Source: a virus. Taken from it: a DNA stretch of 23,644 nt. The translations under genes were made by a program, and so were the position numbers. Shown here piece after piece: positions 20,601 to 23,644 of this stretch. The DNA lies in IMG/VR virus record IMGVR_UViG_3300018080_004536, positions 1 to 23,644 of that record; one strand, 5' to 3'. Every line of letters starts with the position of its first letter. The stretch's first letter is position 1. Under the pieces are notes generated by a model that worked only from the letters and a program-made list of their open reading frames with translations, did no database searches and was not told the origin of the DNA.

Positions 20601-21067
20601 GCGACCTGCCAGACATACCATACGCCTTTCCACGCCAACGGATCGTCAATGCCATTGGCAACGAATTCTTGTTGACTGCAACTGCGCAGCTTTGGCACTC
20701 CTATTCGGCAACGAGCGAGATCACCGGATTGCAGGATGACTGTATTGCTGTGGAGTACTCGACAGGTGCTGTTCCAGTCCCCGGTGAAGCAGACAGAACG
20801 ATGACGGTGCGATTCGCTTGGAACCTTGCAACACCGCGAGATATTTTGGAGCGGCAAATCAACTATTCCATTCGTCAGCTTGGGCAATTCTTTTTTGGGC
20901 AGACTGACGGTCGAGGCAGTACGCATCCGATCGTGTGGCCAAACACAGAGGCGCTTTCGTATTCAACTGACGGCATCGCGCGCGGGCCGCTTCGGCACAT
21001 TCGGTTTGTTTATGTGACCGTTGATAATTTCTCCGAGTGGGTGCCGCCGATGAACTACACGCCATAG
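20597..21067 (+). CDS. Hypothetical protein, possible head or tail component
   Basis: This encodes 156 residues beginning in ATGA. It is beta-rich with few charges: FLLTATAQLWHSYSATSEIT, AVEYSTGAVPVPGE, RTMTVRFAWNL and HIRFVYVTVDNFSEWVPPMN. One central helix (PRDILERQINYSIRQLGQFF) breaks the strands. This composition and place suit a virion protein. There is no recognised domain. The stop is followed at once by a G-rich ribosome site for the next gene. Confidence 0.65.
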   Translation: MSDLPDIPYAFPRQRIVNAIGNEFLLTATAQLWHSYSATSEITGLQDDCIAVEYSTGAVPVPGEADRTMTVRFAWNLATPRDILERQINYSIRQLGQFFFGQTDGRGSTHPIVWPNTEALSYSTDGIARGPLRHIRFVYVTVDNFSEWVPPMNYTP

Positions 21068-21076
21068 GGGGGGGTG

Positions 21077-21421
21077 ATGCGCTATCATGTCCGCAGAGAT
21101 GTTCAGTCACTCCAGGAAACCGGAGGGAAGGTTGCCCCCGGGGAAATCATTGTTCACCGGACTGGGACGTTGCTTTTGAATTGCCCGAAGTGCGGGAAAG
21201 TTCAATTCGTTGCTGCCAAGCTCGAAGGAAGCGACCAGGCCCCTGACATCATGAAGCCGATCCAATGCGGTGCCGGGTATTGCAACCGTTGCGGAGTGTG
21301 GTTCAAGATTGTGACCGGCCGCCCGATCATCGTAGAAGAAGTTCCAGTCGTAAAACAAGCCGAGATTCCAGATGTGCTCAAGCGTGCAGGGGTCAAGCGG
21401 CCTCCCGGACAACCGGTGTGA
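21077..21421 (+). CDS. Zinc-ribbon protein
   Basis: This encodes 114 residues. CPKCGK (36-41) and, about 35 residues on, CNRCG (69-73), with an extra C near 64, form a zinc ribbon flanked by strands (TGTLLLN and VWFKIVTGRPIIV). The ATG at 21077 follows a run of eight G; a GTG one codon upstream is an alternative. The C-terminus is proline-rich. Role is unknown; small ribbons next to portal and head genes are frequent in phages. Confidence 0.7.
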   Translation: MRYHVRRDVQSLQETGGKVAPGEIIVHRTGTLLLNCPKCGKVQFVAAKLEGSDQAPDIMKPIQCGAGYCNRCGVWFKIVTGRPIIVEEVPVVKQAEIPDVLKRAGVKRPPGQPV

Positions 21422-21424
21422 TCC

Positions 21425-21562
21425 ATGCTGTTCGCACAAATGTCAATTGCGTTCGTTTTGTTCGCATTGATATTCCTTGCTTCGCTGTTGATGGTCGACG
21501 CTGTTATCGTTGTTGTGTTTTGGGTAATCGAGCAATTGGAGCGATGGTTTTATGACGACTGA
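21425..21562 (+). CDS. Small membrane protein (45 aa)
   Basis: This reads MLFAQMSIAFVLFALIFLAS then LLMVDAVIVVVFWVIEQLER and WFYDD. It is almost wholly hydrophobic to residue 36, enough for one long or two short helices, then an amphipathic acidic end. It starts three bases after the previous stop and overlaps the following minor head gene by 11 bp. No strong Shine-Dalgarno is seen. It might be a holin-like or pore-forming protein, but no endolysin is in view. Confidence 0.55.
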   Translation: MLFAQMSIAFVLFALIFLASLLMVDAVIVVVFWVIEQLERWFYDD

Positions 21563-23644
21563 TTGGACAGCCGAGCCGATCCGTGGGTATTGCACGGCAT
21601 GGCCCACGCGGGATTTCGGTACTGACAAAATTGCCGCCGTGCTTTCCACTGGTGTGCGCTCCGATCGTATTGGCAAGACAGCGCACAAATCATATGTCGC
21701 TTTGACCGAATCGTCTCCAGCTATTGCATTGCAGTCACGGACAGTGGACAGCGCCAGGTTCGAGGCAATTGAAAAGCTTCCCATTGGGCCTATTGTTCTC
21801 TGTGAACGGATGGCGGCCTATCCCACGAACCTCCTAAGAAAGCTGGAAGTACTTCGCAAAGACAACCGCGGCTCGCTTCTCGTTGCATACAACGGACACG
21901 TCGTGGACAAAGCAACGAACCCAGTGAACCCGTTCGACTTTCGGTCTGCCATCGACAAGATTGCAAGCGGCCTTCGGACGGCGGATCGGGAATTCGCCAA
22001 GCCTTTGCTCGAGCAATACTTTGAGCGGCTGAGCGTTGACTGGACAAAGCTAGGCAAGCGGGCAAGGGCACAAGTGCTGAGCGATGCTCGGGCATTTCTT
22101 GGGACGCTCAATATCGACCCGTTGGTTGGCGCATGGGAATCGAGGTTGACTGTCAACCTTGCAACAGTCGCCGACAAAACAGTGAAGGTCATTCGCGAAA
22201 CATTTCTGCCATCGATACAGCAAAGTTTGTCGCTCGTGGAAACGGTGGCAGTAGAAAACATTGCCAAGCAGCCTGGATTGTTTGCTCGTGATGAAATGGG
22301 CCGTCGCTCAAATGCTCTCACAAAGAAAGTGAGGAAAGTTGTCGAGCAAGGATTGAAAGACGGGCTCGGGAGGAATGAGATTGCAAAAGAGATAATGAAA
22401 GTCGGCAATGGATACTGGGACAAGCGCGGGCTGAATTATGCACGCGTTGTCGCCGCAAATAGTGTCGCGCGTGCCCGGAGCCATTCTTCCCTTGTTGCAT
22501 ATCGAGACGCAGGCATCGAGCAGTTAGAGGTGCAAGCAGTTCTCGATGAGGCCACAACAGATATTTGCCGGTCGCTTGACGGTACGATCATCAGCGTCGG
22601 TGATGCGTGGAAGCACAACCTTGCAATCAACGATATAAAAGATCCCGAGGACATTGGTAAGGTCGCCCCGTTTATGCGCACGAAAATGAACCGTGAGACT
22701 GGACAAAGGGAAGTTCTCACCGGAAGCGGCAAGGTGTATGCAACGATCACTAGATCCGGTATCGGAGTGGCCGACGATCGCGGTGATTTCAAGCAAGGTA
22801 TGGGGGCAAAGAAGCTGGGGAAGGAAGGTGTCTCCACACCGCCTTATCACCATGGGTGCAGGAGCTTTACGGTGCCTCGGACGTCGTATATCTCGGTGCC
22901 TGCCGGCCGCAATGCCAAGACTTACCCGACCCCGGTTACACGGCCGACAAAGCCAGCCAAGGCTACGCAACGCCCGCCACGTGTGACTCGGGCACCTACG
23001 CTCGATGACCCCGTCACAGTTCAAAATGCAGTACCAAGGGCCCCTGGCCACACGATTCCAGGCCCGAAGAAGGTTTCACCAAAACCACAGAAGGTTTCAC
23101 CGGAGCCGGAAGATGACGGGCCTGTCACGGTGCGAAACAATCCGAGGGCGACCGAGTATTTGATTCCTCCGCGTGGCGGGCTCGACAAGGCAAGCGATTC
23201 AGTTCAGTTTTCAATCGACTCTGCAATGAATGCAATGCTGTCGATGGTCGGTGAGGCGACCGTGATCAAGGGCCGCGATCTTACAATGGTTGAGCTCGGG
23301 CAAGCACTTCGTTCTTTTTTGCTCGCGCAAGTTGGCAAGCCATTTACGGGGAATTCACTTCGCGTGTCAGTGCCAAAGCTCGAAGGGCTCGGGTTCAAAA
23401 CAACTGCAATGGACCAACAGTCGGCATGGAAAAAAGCGATGCAGTTTGCCGGGCCAAAGCTGCGCGGGATCATTCGATACAGGCAGGTCCCAAGCATTCG
23501 TGCTGGCAAACACATCGGGTATTACCCCGATCGAGATTTGATTGTTGTGCGTTCCTCAAAAGAAGAGGCCTCCATTCTGAGGGCTGTGCAATTCTACATT
23601 GACTCATTAGGTGATCACCGTTTCGCAGGAAACACAGTGCGCAA
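21552..23644 (+). CDS. Minor head protein, Mu F/SPP1 gp7-type (5' part; runs off the right edge)
   Basis: The frame is open from the ATG at 21552 to the last base, 697 residues without a stop; the end lies outside. Residues about 295-440 are the phage Mu F/SPP1 gp7 head-morphogenesis domain: YARVVAANSVARARSHSSLV, LDEATTDICRSLDG (C339), and PPYHHGCRSF (H433, H434, C436). This domain sits at the portal and helps DNA delivery or head assembly. A linker follows with DDPVTVQN (485) and DDGPVTVRN (521), two near repeats around KKVSPKPQKVSPEP. From about 535 a folded C-terminal domain begins, of unknown type (FSIDSAMNAMLSMVGEATVI). Such C-terminal extensions often carry extra activities. The start is unmarked by a strong Shine-Dalgarno. 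Confidence 0.9.
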   Translation, partial: MTTDWTAEPIRGYCTAWPTRDFGTDKIAAVLSTGVRSDRIGKTAHKSYVALTESSPAIALQSRTVDSARFEAIEKLPIGPIVLCERMAAYPTNLLRKLEVLRKDNRGSLLVAYNGHVVDKATNPVNPFDFRSAIDKIASGLRTADREFAKPLLEQYFERLSVDWTKLGKRARAQVLSDARAFLGTLNIDPLVGAWESRLTVNLATVADKTVKVIRETFLPSIQQSLSLVETVAVENIAKQPGLFARDEMGRRSNALTKKVRKVVEQGLKDGLGRNEIAKEIMKVGNGYWDKRGLNYARVVAANSVARARSHSSLVAYRDAGIEQLEVQAVLDEATTDICRSLDGTIISVGDAWKHNLAINDIKDPEDIGKVAPFMRTKMNRETGQREVLTGSGKVYATITRSGIGVADDRGDFKQGMGAKKLGKEGVSTPPYHHGCRSFTVPRTSYISVPAGRNAKTYPTPVTRPTKPAKATQRPPRVTRAPTLDDPVTVQNAVPRAPGHTIPGPKKVSPKPQKVSPEPEDDGPVTVRNNPRATEYLIPPRGGLDKASDSVQFSIDSAMNAMLSMVGEATVIKGRDLTMVELGQALRSFLLAQVGKPFTGNSLRVSVPKLEGLGFKTTAMDQQSAWKKAMQFAGPKLRGIIRYRQVPSIRAGKHIGYYPDRDLIVVRSSKEEASILRAVQFYIDSLGDHRFAGNTVR

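Overview
The window is part of the genome of a tailed bacteriophage or a prophage (Caudoviricetes-type). Every convincing gene lies on the + strand. Genes are packed head to tail, mostly with ATGA, TAATG or GTGA overlaps and purine-rich Shine-Dalgarno sequences. The right half carries phage packaging and head genes: a small-terminase-like protein, large terminase (TerL), portal and a Mu F/SPP1 gp7-type minor head protein. The host cannot be read directly. One cargo gene at 7175-8374 encodes a lipoprotein with a long Asp-Thr/Asp-Ala linker and an FGE-sulfatase (SUMF1) domain, a style familiar from Myxococcota/Bradymonadales-like 'deltaproteobacteria'. I therefore infer such a host, weakly. No tRNA, rRNA, CRISPR array, transposase, integrase, lysis gene or reverse transcriptase was seen.

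Region A (1-11.5 kb) is an accessory cassette of about 24 small genes. Most are unnamed phage proteins, many with CxxC zinc-ribbon pairs. Recognisable members are a MazG-like nucleotide pyrophosphohydrolase (1071-1757), a membrane-anchored HExxH zincin-like protein (2506-3228), a widespread phage family I believe is DUF7694 (4814-5251), a ribbon-helix-helix-like regulator (5350-5577), a stand-alone sigma-70 region-4 protein (6434-6901) and the SUMF1 lipoprotein. A junction of about 119 bp (gene tail, intergenic motif, next gene start) opens the window and recurs at 11407-11525, so the cassette is bracketed by imperfect direct repeats. Between the first two genes, a gene-free stretch (581-1070) holds three copies of a two-hairpin element. 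Its distal hairpin keeps its loop sequence while its stem changes with mostly preserved pairing, which suggests a structured RNA.

Region B (11.6-15.5 kb) runs from a small gene and the TerS-like protein into an inserted trio: a ParB/Srx-fold protein, a spore-photoproduct-lyase-like radical SAM enzyme and a GT-B glycosyltransferase. The three genes are close or overlapping and sit directly upstream of TerL. The most attractive reading is a phage DNA base-hypermodification or glycosylation cassette embedded in the packaging module. This is inference from family membership and context.

Region C (15.5-23.6 kb) is the packaging/head module: TerL, a Cys-rich protein, a DnaJ-type CxxCxGxG protein, a small possible virion protein, portal, two very short membrane proteins, three further small proteins and the minor head protein, which runs off the right edge. 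By eye the composition is AT-rich at 10.4-11.4 kb and distinctly GC-richer from the terminase onward, consistent with a mosaic phage genome.
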